From Streptomyces antimycoticus (GTDB lineage: Bacteria; Actinomycetota; Actinomycetes; Streptomycetales; Streptomycetaceae), in assembly GCF_005405925.1 (NCBI RefSeq), contig NZ_BJHV01000001.1:9300001-9364000 (forward strand): 64,000 bases of DNA, read 5' to 3'. Below the pieces are notes generated by a model. It did no database searches, had not been told where the DNA came from, and was given only the letters and a program-made list of their open reading frames with translations. Of this stretch, positions 16,379-25,015 are shown in pieces (position 1 is the first letter of the stretch; every line of letters begins with the position of its first letter). The translations under genes were made by a program, and so were the position numbers.

Positions 16379-16971
16379 GCGTGTCCACCCTTGTGGGCCT
16401 TGTCGGCCCTGTCAGCCCAGTCGGCCATGTCGCTCTTGCCGCTCGTGCACCCCAGCGAGACCCGGTCGTCCCGGCGCAGGGTCTCTATCTGCTCCCGCAG
16501 CCGCCGCCGTGCCCGGTGCAGCCGCATCGCCGCGGCGGACCGGCCGCACCCCAGCACGGTGCTGAGCTCCTCGACGGTCAGCTCCTCCCATACCGTCAGC
16601 CGCAGCACTTCCTGGTCGGCCTCGGCGAGCCGGGCCAGCGCCTCCAGCACCCAGGAACCCGGCCGCTCCGCGTCCGGGCTCGCCACGGTCCGCCCACCGC
16701 GCGTCACCTCGTGGTGTCCCAGCTTGGCCAGCAGCCTGCGGTAACGGCCCTTGCCGCGCACGGTGTTGGCCAGACAGTGCCGGGCCACCCCGTACAGCCA
16801 CGGCAGCGGTGACTCGGGCAGTTCGGCCCGGCGCCGCCAGGCCACCGCGAAGACCTCGGCGACCACCTCCTCGACCTCCCATGCCTGGTCGTCCAGCCGC
16901 CGTGCCACAAAACGGCTGACCGCCCAGTAATGCTCACGGTAGGCGGCGTCGAAGGCGTCGTCGGTGCTCAT
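16375..16971 (-). CDS. ECF-type RNA polymerase sigma factor
   Basis: A 198-residue ECF sigma factor. Region 2 includes FVARRLDDQAWEVEEVVAEVF and WLYGVARHCLAN; region 4 reads EADQEVLRLTVWEELTVEEL with the helix-turn-helix VLGCGRSAAAMRLHRARRRL. The C-terminal tail (DMADWADRADKAHKGGHA) is unusual. It is cotranscribed with the membrane protein downstream. The start codon is embedded in an inverted repeat and preceded by a motif also found right before the divergent ctaD gene, suggesting shared control. Its target promoters are unknown. Confidence 0.9.
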   Translation of the reverse strand: MSTDDAFDAAYREHYWAVSRFVARRLDDQAWEVEEVVAEVFAVAWRRRAELPESPLPWLYGVARHCLANTVRGKGRYRRLLAKLGHHEVTRGGRTVASPDAERPGSWVLEALARLAEADQEVLRLTVWEELTVEELSTVLGCGRSAAAMRLHRARRRLREQIETLRRDDRVSLGCTSGKSDMADWADRADKAHKGGHA

Positions 16972-16996
16972 GATCCGAAGGTGTCCGGCACACCTC
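16969..16996 (-). promoter_or_regulatory. leader motif at sigma gene start
   Basis: The 28 bases ending in the sigma gene's ATG begin GAGG and contain GTGCCGGACACCT, the same layout as 17051-17078 before ctaD (23 of 28 positions alike). Here the segment is also the right half of a hairpin: ATGATCCGA upstream pairs with TCGGATCAT, which overlaps the start codon. It could be an operator for a shared regulator or a translation control element. Confidence 0.6.
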
Positions 16997-17050
16997 GGAT
17001 CATCACACCCCGGAGCGAGAAATAGGCAACAGCTCTCGCGGTGACGGTTC

Positions 17051-17078
17051 GAGGAGTGCCGGACACCTAGCGGTCATG
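17051..17078 (+). promoter_or_regulatory. leader motif at ctaD start
   Basis: This 28-base segment ends in the ctaD ATG and mirrors the sigma gene leader on the other strand: GAGG, then GTGCCGGACACCT, then a short variable part and CATG. The only purine-rich ribosome site is the distal GAGGAG, about 20 bases from the ATG, which is unusually far. Confidence 0.6.
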
Positions 17079-18740
17079 AGGAACAACACCGTTGTCGCGG
17101 CGGCGCCGGCCGCCCCGCCGTCGCGCCGCCCCGGCCCAGGGTCCACGGCCGTCAGATGGCTGACCACTACCGATCACAAGACGATCGGCACGCTCTACCT
17201 GATCACCTCGTTCGCCTTCTTCTGCATCGGCGGGGTGATGGCGCTGCTGATGCGCGCCGAACTGGCCCGGCCGGGTTTGCAGATCATGTCGAACGAGCAG
17301 TTCAACCAGGCGTTCACGATGCATGGCACGATCATGCTGCTGATGTTCGCGACCCCGCTGTTCGCGGGGTTCGCCAACTGGATCATGCCGCTGCAGATCG
17401 GTGCGCCCGATGTGGCGTTCCCGCGGCTGAACATGTTCGCGTACTGGCTGTATCTCTTCGGCTCGCTGATCGCGGTGGGCGGGTTCCTGACCCCGCAGGG
17501 CGCGGCCGACTTCGGCTGGTTCGCCTACTCCCCGCTGTCGGACGCGGTGCGCTCGCCGGGGGTGGGCGCGGACATGTGGATCATGGGTCTGGCCCTCTCC
17601 GGCTTCGGTACCATCCTCGGCTCGGTCAACTTCATCACCACGATCATCTGCATGCGCGCTCCGGGCATGACGATGTTCCGTATGCCGATCTTCACCTGGA
17701 ATGTGCTGCTGACCGGTGTACTGGTGCTGCTGGCCTTCCCGGTGCTGGCCGCCGCGCTGTTCGCCCTGGAGGCGGACCGCCAATTCGGCGCGCATGTCTT
17801 CGACGCGGCCAATGGCGGGGCGCTGCTCTGGCAGCATCTCTTCTGGTTCTTCGGCCATCCGGAGGTCTATATCATCGCCCTGCCGTTCTTCGGCATCATC
17901 TCCGAGGTCATTCCGGTCTTCTCCCGGAAGCCGATGTTCGGCTATATCTCGCTCATCGCGGCGACGATTTCCATCGCGGGCCTTTCGGTCACCGTCTGGG
18001 CGCACCACATGTATGTCACCGGCGGTGTGCTGCTGCCGTTCTTCTCCTTCATGACGTTCCTGATCGCGGTGCCCACCGGTATCAAGTTCTTCAACTGGAT
18101 CGGCACGATGTGGAAGGGGTCGCTGAGCTTCGAGACGCCGATGCTCTGGGCGATCGGCTTCCTCATCACCTTCGTCTTCGGCGGTCTGACCGGCGTGATC
18201 CTGGCCTCGCCGCCGATGGACTTCCATGTCTCGGACACCTACTTCGTGGTGGCCCACTTCCACTACGTCATCTTCGGGACCGTGGTCTTCGCGATGTTCG
18301 CCGGATTCCACTTCTGGTGGCCCAAGTTCACCGGCAAGATGCTCGACGAGCGGCTGGGAAAGATCACCTTCTGGACCCTCTTCCTCGGCTTCCACGGCAC
18401 GTTCCTGGTGCAGCACTGGCTGGGCGCCGAGGGAATGCTCCGTAGAATTCCCGACTACCTGGCGGCCGACGGCTTCACCACCCTGAACACCATCTCGACC
18501 ATCAGCTCCTTCGTCCTCGGCCTGTCGTTCCTGCCGTTCCTCTACAACGTCTGGAAGACTGCCAAGTACGGCGAGAAGGTCGTCACCGACGACCCCTGGG
18601 GATATGGCCGTTCCCTGGAATGGGCGACCTCCTGCCCGCCGCCGCGCCATAACTTCGTCAGCCTGCCGAAGATCCGTTCCGAATCCCCCGCGTTCGATCT
18701 GCACCATCCCGATGTCGGCCAGAAGGAGAGTGTGGCGTGA
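17076..18740 (+). CDS. ctaD: cytochrome c oxidase subunit I (orphan copy)
   Basis: A 554-residue, twelve-helix haem-copper oxidase subunit I that reduces oxygen and pumps protons. Ligands and channels are intact: [10 protein letters not shown] (haem a His), [10 protein letters not shown] (copper His, crosslinked Tyr and D-channel Glu), [11 protein letters not shown] (copper His pair), [11 protein letters not shown] (K-channel Lys) and [11 protein letters not shown] (haem ligands). The D-channel entry [11 protein letters not shown] is present. No ctaC, ctaE or ctaF gene is adjacent, so this is a second, orphan copy that must borrow other subunits. It diverges from the ECF sigma gene and shares its leader motif. 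A small coiled-coil membrane protein follows. Confidence 0.95.
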   Translation: MRNNTVVAAAPAAPPSRRPGPGSTAVRWLTTTDHKTIGTLYLITSFAFFCIGGVMALLMRAELARPGLQIMSNEQFNQAFTMHGTIMLLMFATPLFAGFANWIMPLQIGAPDVAFPRLNMFAYWLYLFGSLIAVGGFLTPQGAADFGWFAYSPLSDAVRSPGVGADMWIMGLALSGFGTILGSVNFITTIICMRAPGMTMFRMPIFTWNVLLTGVLVLLAFPVLAAALFALEADRQFGAHVFDAANGGALLWQHLFWFFGHPEVYIIALPFFGIISEVIPVFSRKPMFGYISLIAATISIAGLSVTVWAHHMYVTGGVLLPFFSFMTFLIAVPTGIKFFNWIGTMWKGSLSFETPMLWAIGFLITFVFGGLTGVILASPPMDFHVSDTYFVVAHFHYVIFGTVVFAMFAGFHFWWPKFTGKMLDERLGKITFWTLFLGFHGTFLVQHWLGAEGMLRRIPDYLAADGFTTLNTISTISSFVLGLSFLPFLYNVWKTAKYGEKVVTDDPWGYGRSLEWATSCPPPRHNFVSLPKIRSESPAFDLHHPDVGQKESVA

Positions 18741-19090
18741 GTATGGCCAGAGCCGCCGAGCCCCCCGGTATCGCCGCCGGAATCAACCAGATCGAGGGCT
18801 ATCTGCTGCTGCAGACGGAGCGGGACGCGGCCCGGGAGCGGGCCCGCCGCCTCACCGCGCGGCTCGACTGGCTGACCTCCGCCCAGCGGGCGGAGGTCGA
18901 GCGGCTCTACCTCCAGGACCAGCTGGCCGTCACCGAGCAGACCCTGCGCAAGGTGGTGCGGCGCTGTGAGGAGCTGCGGGCGGAGTACCAGGAGGTCTAC
19001 CGCACGCTGCGGCGCCGGCTGCTCCTGGTCTGCCTCCTCGGGGCCGCGACCCTGGCCGGCGGCTTCGCTGCCGCCCTCACCGTCCGGTAG
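18737..19090 (+). CDS. small coiled-coil, tail-anchored membrane protein
   Basis: A protein of 117 residues, or 115 if translation begins at ATG 18743; the GTG at 18737 overlaps the ctaD stop as GTGA. Residues ~25-90 form a charged helical stretch ([18 protein letters not shown], then [16 protein letters not shown] [17 protein letters not shown]), probably a coiled coil, and residues ~93-114 form a single C-terminal membrane helix. I recognise no family. Coupling to the orphan ctaD suggests an accessory or assembly role, by context only. Confidence 0.75.
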   Translation: MSMARAAEPPGIAAGINQIEGYLLLQTERDAARERARRLTARLDWLTSAQRAEVERLYLQDQLAVTEQTLRKVVRRCEELRAEYQEVYRTLRRRLLLVCLLGAATLAGGFAAALTVR

Positions 19091-20984
19091 GCCCCGCCTG
19101 GGCCGGGTTCGGAATCACCCCGGATTCGGCGCCGAAGTCGAACCAGGCCGCGGGCGCATGGCGAAGCGCCTGGTCGGTGTAGTCGCTCCAGAGGTCGGCG
19201 ACCCGCTGGGCACTGGCGTTCTTCAGCGGGATCTGCTTGCGCTTCTCGGCGTCCTCGCCGAAGAGGGCGACCGCGGTGACCAGGTCCGGGGTGTAACCGA
19301 CGTACCAGGCCGCCCTCTTGTCGTCGGAGACCCCGCCCTTGCCCGCCGAGGGCCGCCTGACGGCGCGTACCGCGTCCTTGCCGCCGTCCATGAGGAGATT
19401 CCGGGTGACCTGCTGGGCCGCCGCCGGGGCGATCGCCCGATCGCCCACCGCCTTCGGCAGCCCGGCCGTCTCGTCGCCGCGCCGTGCGGACTTCACGATG
19501 CTCGGGGTGACCCGCTCGCCTTGGTGGTTGAACGAGGCGTAGACACCGGCCATCTTCAGCGGGCTCGAACCCATCAGCCCCAGCCCGACCGACTCCTTGG
19601 TGCCGAAGCCGCCGTCGGTGTCCATGCCGAGGGCCCGGGCGGTGCGCTTGATCTCGGGCAGTCCGCCGGCGGCGGGTCCGTTGCGCATCTTGGCGTCCAT
19701 GACGGCGGCATCGGTGACCGGCTGGAAGGCGGAGCCCACCTGGTAGTCGCCGCGGGTCGCGTTGGACAGATAGTGCCGGGTGTAGTCCCGGCCGCCGTAG
19801 AGCGCGAGGATCCGCCCGTTCTTCGGGTCCACCGAGACCGCGCCGCCCTGGGTGGCGGCGGCGTCCGCACGGGCCTGCTTCTCCTCGGCGGAACCGGCCG
19901 CCCGGGATTTCCCCTTGGCGGGGCCGTCGAGGCCCTGCCGCATCGTCTTCTCCAGCGCACGCTGCTTGGCCGGGTCGACGTTGAGGGTGATGGTCCAGCC
20001 GCCCGCGGCGAGTTCCTGCTCGCTGACGCCCGAGGCGATCAGCTCATTGCGGGCCGCGTCCACGAGATAGCCGGCCTGGCCGCCGAGACCGGGGGCGGGC
20101 TTGGGGTCGACCGGCACGGGGAAGCGCATGTGCTTGCGCTGCGCGGGGTCCAGCCAGTGCATGTCGACCATGTTGTCCAGCACGTAGTTCCAGCGCCGGG
20201 TGACCAGACGCTTGGCCTTCGGGCTCGCGACGGCCCAGTCGTACTGGCTGGGGGCCTGCACCAGCGCCGCCAGATACGCGCCCTGCTCGACCGTGAGGTC
20301 GTCGACGTCCTTGTCGTAGTACGCGCGGGCGGCGGCCTGGATCCCGTAGGCCACGCGGCCGAAGTAGCTGGTGTTCAGATACCCCGCGAGGATGTCCTCC
20401 TTGGAGTTGCGCCGGTCGACCTTGAGGGAGATCACCAGCTCCTTGATCTTGCGGCTGGCGGTCTGTTCCTGGCTCAGGTAGTAGTTCTTGACGTACTGCT
20501 GGGTGATGGTCGACCCGCCCTGGGTGCCCTTGCCGGCCACGGTGTTGACCAGCCCTCGCAGAATGCCCATCGGGTCCACGCCCGAGTCCTTGTAGAAGGA
20601 CTTGTTCTCCGCCGCGACGAACGCGTGCTGCACGCCCGTGGGGATCCGGTCGAGGGTGACCATCTCGCGGTTGATCTCACCGGTGCGGGCGAGGATCGTG
20701 CCGTCGCTGTACTTGTAGATGTTGCTCTGCGCCTTCGCCTGGGCGTTGGCCTTGGGAACGTCGATGGAGTAGTAGAGCACGGTGAACGCCCCGATCAGCA
20801 GGGCGCACAGGGCGGCCACATAGGCGATCAGCTTCCGCCAGGTGAAGAACCGCCGGATGCCGGTCCGCTTCGGCTTTCCGCGTCTCCTCGCGCCGCGCTG
20901 TCGGCCAGGGGGTCTGGTGTCCCGCGGCGCCTGCTCCGAGTCCGGGGTGAACCGTTCGCGTAGTGCCGTGAGGGGACCTGCCAT
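19077..20984 (-). CDS. class A penicillin-binding protein with degenerate transpeptidase domain
   Basis: A 635-residue peptidoglycan glycosyltransferase anchored by a helix at residues 53-72. The GT51 domain is complete: AAENKSFYKDSGVD with catalytic Glu126, GTQGGSTITQQYVKN, RKIKELVIS and EDILAGYLNTSYFGR. The transpeptidase domain is not: the SxxK position reads SAFQ (418-421), the segment that should hold SxN is missing (MDAKMRNGPAAGG runs straight into the next helix), and KTGT is KGGV (549-552) within an otherwise normal frame (DDKRAAWYVGYTPD). It should polymerise glycan but not crosslink or bind penicillin. Its end overlaps the preceding convergent gene by 14 bases. Confidence 0.9.
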   Translation of the reverse strand: MAGPLTALRERFTPDSEQAPRDTRPPGRQRGARRRGKPKRTGIRRFFTWRKLIAYVAALCALLIGAFTVLYYSIDVPKANAQAKAQSNIYKYSDGTILARTGEINREMVTLDRIPTGVQHAFVAAENKSFYKDSGVDPMGILRGLVNTVAGKGTQGGSTITQQYVKNYYLSQEQTASRKIKELVISLKVDRRNSKEDILAGYLNTSYFGRVAYGIQAAARAYYDKDVDDLTVEQGAYLAALVQAPSQYDWAVASPKAKRLVTRRWNYVLDNMVDMHWLDPAQRKHMRFPVPVDPKPAPGLGGQAGYLVDAARNELIASGVSEQELAAGGWTITLNVDPAKQRALEKTMRQGLDGPAKGKSRAAGSAEEKQARADAAATQGGAVSVDPKNGRILALYGGRDYTRHYLSNATRGDYQVGSAFQPVTDAAVMDAKMRNGPAAGGLPEIKRTARALGMDTDGGFGTKESVGLGLMGSSPLKMAGVYASFNHQGERVTPSIVKSARRGDETAGLPKAVGDRAIAPAAAQQVTRNLLMDGGKDAVRAVRRPSAGKGGVSDDKRAAWYVGYTPDLVTAVALFGEDAEKRKQIPLKNASAQRVADLWSDYTDQALRHAPAAWFDFGAESGVIPNPAQAGPTGR

Positions 20985-21122
20985 GCCGATTGCTCCTCTG
21001 TCGATCCCGGCCGCGAGGATTCGCGGGGGTCGGCGCCATCCTCCTCAGCGAAGATCTTCGGAACGGCAACGGGCGATCTCGGCCGGGGCTCGGCCGCTTC
21101 TCGACTTCCGCTCGACGGTGTA

Positions 21123-22391
21123 TCAGCCGTGTATCGGTCCCGGCTCGGGCCGCTCGGGCAGGCGCAGCGTGGCGATCGCGCCGCCGTCCGGTGCGTTGCC
21201 GAACCGCAGCGTGGCGCCGATGACCTGAGCCTGTCCCGCCGCGATGGTCAGCCCGAGACCGTGGCCCCGGCCCCGCTCCCGGACCCCGGTGCGGAACCGC
21301 TGCGGGCCCTTCTCCAGCAGATCGTCGGGATAGCCGGTGCCATGGTCGCGGACGGTTACGGTCCGGCCGTCCGCCGCCACCGTCACCTCGACCGGTTCGC
21401 GGCCGTGGCGATGGGCGTTGACCACGAGATTGGTGACGATGCGGGTCAGCCGGCGGGGGTCGGTCCACACCTTCGGGCCGTCCGCGGGGTCCTGCGGCTC
21501 GCCGTCCTTCGCCCCGTCGGTGCGCAGGTGTGCCGACAGCCCGGTGCCGGCGATGGCCTCGTCGAGCACGGGCCCCAGGGGGCAGGGGGACAGATCGGCC
21601 TCCTCGGCGCCCGCGTCCAGCCGGGAGATCTCCAGCAGATCCTCGACCAGTGTGCTCAACACCCGCACCCGGTCGCGCACATACCCGGCCGCCTCCCCCG
21701 GCGGGAGCAGCTCGGCGGCGGTGACCAGGCCCATCAGCGGGGTACGCAGCTCATGCGCCACATCGGCGGTGAACCGCTGCTCGTCGAGCAGCCGCTCCTG
21801 CAGCGCGGCGGCCATCGAGTCCACGGCCCCGGAGATCTCGGCGATCTCGTCGTGCGGCCGGGCGGCGGCGGAGATCCGGGCGTCCAGGTCCCCGGCCGCG
21901 ATCCGCCGCGCGGTGGCCGCCGCGAGCCGCAGCCGCCGGCTCATCCGCTCGGCGGTCAGCACGCCCAGGGGCAGCACCACGGCGGTGGTCATCAGCCCGG
22001 CCAGGATGATGTTGGTGTCCAGCGCGCCGATGTTGCGCATCGCGGTGCTCATGTCGACGCGTACGGACAGGATCTGGCCGTCGGCGGGCCGGGCCGCCCA
22101 CATCGCGGGTCCGTCCGGGCCGGTGGTGAACTCGGTGCCCTGATGGCCCTTCTTCACCAGCCGCCGCAGCCCCGGGGGCAGCCCAGGGGCGTCCATCACC
22201 GCACCGGATCCCTGGACGCCGCCGGTGCGGGCGTAGCTGAGCGCGGCACGGTCGAGCGTGGTCCGCGCCCCGTCGCGCGCCTGGGACAGTTCGCGGTCGC
22301 GTGAGGCGTGGTGCACCAGCACCCCCACCGCCGCCGCCGCGGCACAGGTCGCGGCCGCCACCAGGGCCACGATCCGCCATCTCAGCGTCAT
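21123..22391 (-). CDS. CseC-like sensor histidine kinase
   Basis: A 422-residue sensor kinase: helix at ~5-25, short extracellular domain, second helix at ~125-150, HAMP segment (RIAAGDLDARISAAARPHDE), HisKA box FTADVAHELRTPLMGLV with the phosphorylated His, and a HATPase domain (NLVVNAHRHG, VRDHGTGYPDD, RGRGHGLGLTIA). The ATG at 22391 lies one base after the regulator's stop. Order and sequence resemble the cseA-cseB-cseC envelope-stress operon of S. coelicolor, but sigE is absent. By analogy it senses wall damage; the real signal is unknown. The class A PBP gene lies next to it on the same strand. Confidence 0.88.
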   Translation of the reverse strand: MTLRWRIVALVAAATCAAAAAVGVLVHHASRDRELSQARDGARTTLDRAALSYARTGGVQGSGAVMDAPGLPPGLRRLVKKGHQGTEFTTGPDGPAMWAARPADGQILSVRVDMSTAMRNIGALDTNIILAGLMTTAVVLPLGVLTAERMSRRLRLAAATARRIAAGDLDARISAAARPHDEIAEISGAVDSMAAALQERLLDEQRFTADVAHELRTPLMGLVTAAELLPPGEAAGYVRDRVRVLSTLVEDLLEISRLDAGAEEADLSPCPLGPVLDEAIAGTGLSAHLRTDGAKDGEPQDPADGPKVWTDPRRLTRIVTNLVVNAHRHGREPVEVTVAADGRTVTVRDHGTGYPDDLLEKGPQRFRTGVRERGRGHGLGLTIAAGQAQVIGATLRFGNAPDGGAIATLRLPERPEPGPIHG

Positions 22392-22392
22392 C

Positions 22393-23166
22393 TCAGCGCC
22401 GCAGCTTATATCCGAAGCCGCGGACCGTCTCGATCCGTTCGGCGCCGATCTTCGCCCGCAGCCGCTGCACATGGAGGTCGACCACCCGGGTGTCGCCCTG
22501 CCACGCGTGGTCCCAGACCCGGCTGAGCAGCGTACGGCGCTCCAGCACCACACCGGGCGAGCCGGCGAACTCCAGCAGCATCCGCAGCTCGGTGGGGGTC
22601 AGGGCGAGCGGCTCTCCCGCGCGGCGCACCTCCATGCCGAGGGTGTCGATGGTCAGATCGCCGAAGACGAGGGTGTCCGGCCCGGCCGCGCCGTCCGGCT
22701 CCACGGCCCCGTTCCGCGTCTCGGCGTGCGGGGCGCGGGCCGCGGGGGTGAAGGAGGCGCGGCGCAGCAGCGAGCGGATACGGGCCACCAGGACCGCGCT
22801 CTCGCACGGCTTGATCACATAGTCGTCGGCACCCGCTTCGAGACCGGAGACGACGTCGAGGGCGTCCCCGCGCGCGGACATCATCAGGATCGGTGCCAGG
22901 CTGAACTCGCGGACCCTGCGGCACAGTCCGATGCCGTCCAGCTCGGGCAGCATCACATCCAGGAGGAGCAGGTCGGGCTGCTTCTCACGGAAAATCTCCA
23001 GCCCGGTGAGACCGTCGCCCGCGGTGGACACCGTGAAGCCGTAGCGCTCCAGGGCCATCCGCACCGTATTGCGGATCACCTCGTCGTCCTCGACGAGCAG
23101 CAGATGTGCCTCGGTCGGGGAGCCGGTGCCCGGGGCGGGGCCGGGTGGGAGGAAGCCGGTGGTCAT
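22393..23166 (-). CDS. CseB-like response regulator
   Basis: A 257-residue OmpR/PhoB-type regulator. The receiver domain starts LLLVEDDEVIRNTVRMALER, has the phosphoacceptor Asp in LLLLDVMLPELDGIGLCRRV and the Lys in DYVIKPCES; the winged helix ends VVDLHVQRLRAKIGAERIE then TVRGFGYKLR. The receiver resembles CseB more than other family members. A linker of about 35 residues (PAARAPHAETRNGAVEPDG) separates the domains. Its start overlaps the lipoprotein stop (ATGA) and its stop is one base from the kinase start, so the three genes are one transcript. Confidence 0.9.
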   Translation of the reverse strand: MTTGFLPPGPAPGTGSPTEAHLLLVEDDEVIRNTVRMALERYGFTVSTAGDGLTGLEIFREKQPDLLLLDVMLPELDGIGLCRRVREFSLAPILMMSARGDALDVVSGLEAGADDYVIKPCESAVLVARIRSLLRRASFTPAARAPHAETRNGAVEPDGAAGPDTLVFGDLTIDTLGMEVRRAGEPLALTPTELRMLLEFAGSPGVVLERRTLLSRVWDHAWQGDTRVVDLHVQRLRAKIGAERIETVRGFGYKLRR

Positions 23167-23945
23167 CGCGTCGCCCTCTTCTCCGTACGGGGGCCCGGGG
23201 CCGCCGTGCCGGCGCCGTCCGGCAGTGGTTCCGGTACGGCCTCGGGGCCGGCCCCCGGCTCGGTCGCCCGGGCGCCCGCGCCGTCCTCGGGGGTCACGGC
23301 CGCCATGACGCGGCCGTTCCAGCGGAAGCGCGTGGTGACCCGGCCGTCCTCGCCGGTCGCGCTGATCAGCAGATCGCGGCCGAAGGTTTCGCCGGTGAGC
23401 CCCGGCGGGCCCCAGTAGATCAGCACGGGGCGGACCGTGCGGCCCGAGGCCGTGTAGACCTGAAGCAGCGTCCGATCGAGTCTCGGCAGATCGACCGCCA
23501 CCACCTGTTCGTCCTTGCCGTCGCCGGTCAGATCGCGGTGGACGGCGCCCCGCAGCGGGCAGTCGCCACTGCCCGGGCACACGGAGATCTCCTTCTGCAC
23601 CAGCGCCGGCACATTGGGGTCGTTGAGCAGCAGGGCCTGCGCGGAGACGGCGGTCAGTCCGCCCGAGGGCAGCCGGAGTCTGCTCACCGGCAGATAGCGG
23701 TCGAAGTCCGGCTTCTGACGGGGCGACGACGCGGCCGAGGGAGTGTACTGGGGCCACAGCGGAACCGCGCTGGCCGGTGCCGACAGCGAGGGCGCCGCGC
23801 CGTCGTCCCGCACCCCGGACTGGGCCGCGCACCCCGCGGCGGTCACGATGGCGCACGCGGCCGCCACGGCGGACAGAAGGCCGCGTGGCAGCCGGGGGCG
23901 GGGGCGTTGTCGCGCGGTGCGCGACGCGTGGGGGAGTGAACGCAT
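23163..23945 (-). CDS. CseA-like lipoprotein
   Basis: A 260-residue lipoprotein: signal peptide after an arginine-rich start, with lipobox AAGCAAQ giving a lipidated Cys near residue 39. The outer domain contains an integrin-like repeat segment (DLTGDGKDEQVVAVDLP) and a proline-rich C-terminus. It heads an operon with the CseB-like regulator and CseC-like kinase, as CseA does in S. coelicolor, where it dampens the signal. Similarity to CseA is mainly by position and type, so the name is tentative. Confidence 0.75.
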   Translation of the reverse strand: MRSLPHASRTARQRPRPRLPRGLLSAVAAACAIVTAAGCAAQSGVRDDGAAPSLSAPASAVPLWPQYTPSAASSPRQKPDFDRYLPVSRLRLPSGGLTAVSAQALLLNDPNVPALVQKEISVCPGSGDCPLRGAVHRDLTGDGKDEQVVAVDLPRLDRTLLQVYTASGRTVRPVLIYWGPPGLTGETFGRDLLISATGEDGRVTTRFRWNGRVMAAVTPEDGAGARATEPGAGPEAVPEPLPDGAGTAAPGPRTEKRATR

Positions 23946-24030
23946 GGCCGTCCCAGACTACTGAGCGGCGGACGCGTCCCACGCCGGGCCCGTGAGTACC
24001 GGCCGGTAGGGGCGGGGGCGGCCGAAGCCG

Positions 24031-24062
24031 ACAGGCCCGGGGCGGTGCCGCCCCGGGCCTGT
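24031..24062. terminator. strong hairpin terminator
   Basis: A perfect 15-base stem (ACAGGCCCGGGGCGG with its complement) and a 2-base loop lie 31 bases past the stop codon of the minus-strand PAS-LuxR gene and before the CseA-like promoter. Confidence 0.75.
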
Positions 24063-24092
24063 TCGGAGTGACGTGGTGTCACATGATCGGCC

Positions 24093-24752
24093 TCATTTGA
24101 TGAATTCCGGACGCACCCGGGCCGGCCAGGTGCCCACGGTCAGCATGCCCGCCGCGTAGGCGCGCGAGACCAAGGCGGCCCGGTTGGGTGCCTTCATCTT
24201 CCGCAGCATCGATCCCACGTGGTATTCGACGCCCTGTCTGCTCAAGTAGAGCTTGGCGGCCATCTGCACGGTCGACGCGCCGGTGGCCACTCCCTCGAGT
24301 ATCCGGGCCTCCAGCGGCGAGAGCAGCTTCTGGCCGGTGGCGGCCGGTGCCTCCTCGGGTCGGTCGTCATCCGGTTTGACCATCACGACGATGGCCGAGA
24401 GCCGGTCGGACCGGCCCTGGATGGCCGTGCCGGTCAGTTTGCCCGAGAACACCTGGCCGCGTGAGTGGCAGCCGAGGACGCGCTCGGTGAAGCGGGTGCG
24501 CCTACCGTCGTGCAGCCGTGAGAAGTGTTCCCGCAGGACGGGGGAGGTGCTGGGGTGCAGCAGGTCGAACAGGCTACGGCCGCACAACTCAGCAGAGGAT
24601 GCGCCGAAATGTCGGCAGAAGTCCTCGTCCCCGGCCACCACATGGAGGTCGGGGGCGAGCGTGGCCATTCCGGTGGCGTGCCGCGCGGCGGCGGCGGGCA
24701 CTGCCTGTCCGGGCACTCGAGGGGCACTCTGAGCGCTGTGGGGGAGGGCCAA
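24093..24752 (-). CDS. PAS-LuxR regulator (PimM-like)
   Basis: A 219-residue regulator with an N-terminal PAS sensor (GMATLAPDLHVVAGDEDFCR, then SSAELCGRSLFDLLHPS) and a C-terminal LuxR helix-turn-helix (LSPLEARILEGVATGAS, LYLSRQGVEYHVGSMLRKM, APNRAALVSRAYAAGML). This domain order and the ending WPARVRPEF are those of PimM, the activator of pimaricin synthesis, and its polyene-cluster relatives. No biosynthetic gene is nearby, so it is an orphan. The start is probably TTG at 24752, without a good ribosome site; the next in-frame ATG (24668) would cut into the PAS domain. Confidence 0.85.
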   Translation of the reverse strand: MALPHSAQSAPRVPGQAVPAAAARHATGMATLAPDLHVVAGDEDFCRHFGASSAELCGRSLFDLLHPSTSPVLREHFSRLHDGRRTRFTERVLGCHSRGQVFSGKLTGTAIQGRSDRLSAIVVMVKPDDDRPEEAPAATGQKLLSPLEARILEGVATGASTVQMAAKLYLSRQGVEYHVGSMLRKMKAPNRAALVSRAYAAGMLTVGTWPARVRPEFIK

Positions 24753-25015
24753 GAGGAGTCACCGCTTTCAGTCGGTTCGTGACGGAGTGGTCAGTCCGTC
24801 TCGGGTGAACCCCCAGGTGACGGAGGGTCGGCGCACAGCGGGCCACGCAATGCGCCGGACCCCAGGGGGAATTCAGTGACGGGTGTTAGATCCGCTTCCT
24901 GGTGTATACCAACGCTACAGTGACTTTGGGGTGCCCGTTTCCAACAGAGTTGTGCCCGCTTTCTGCCCGCTTTGCGGACGGAACCGGCGGGAGGCGGGAG
25001 CCGCCGGTAGGAGCG

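Noticed and set aside
17067..18707. Long minus-strand open frame opposite ctaD
   Set aside because: Its translation is His/Asp/Arg-rich without family features and lies wholly opposite a complete oxidase gene.
24880..24920. Promoter with GGTATACACC for the PAS-LuxR gene
   Set aside because: A TATACA-like -10 exists on the minus strand, but no matching -35 lies at proper distance, so I could not support it.
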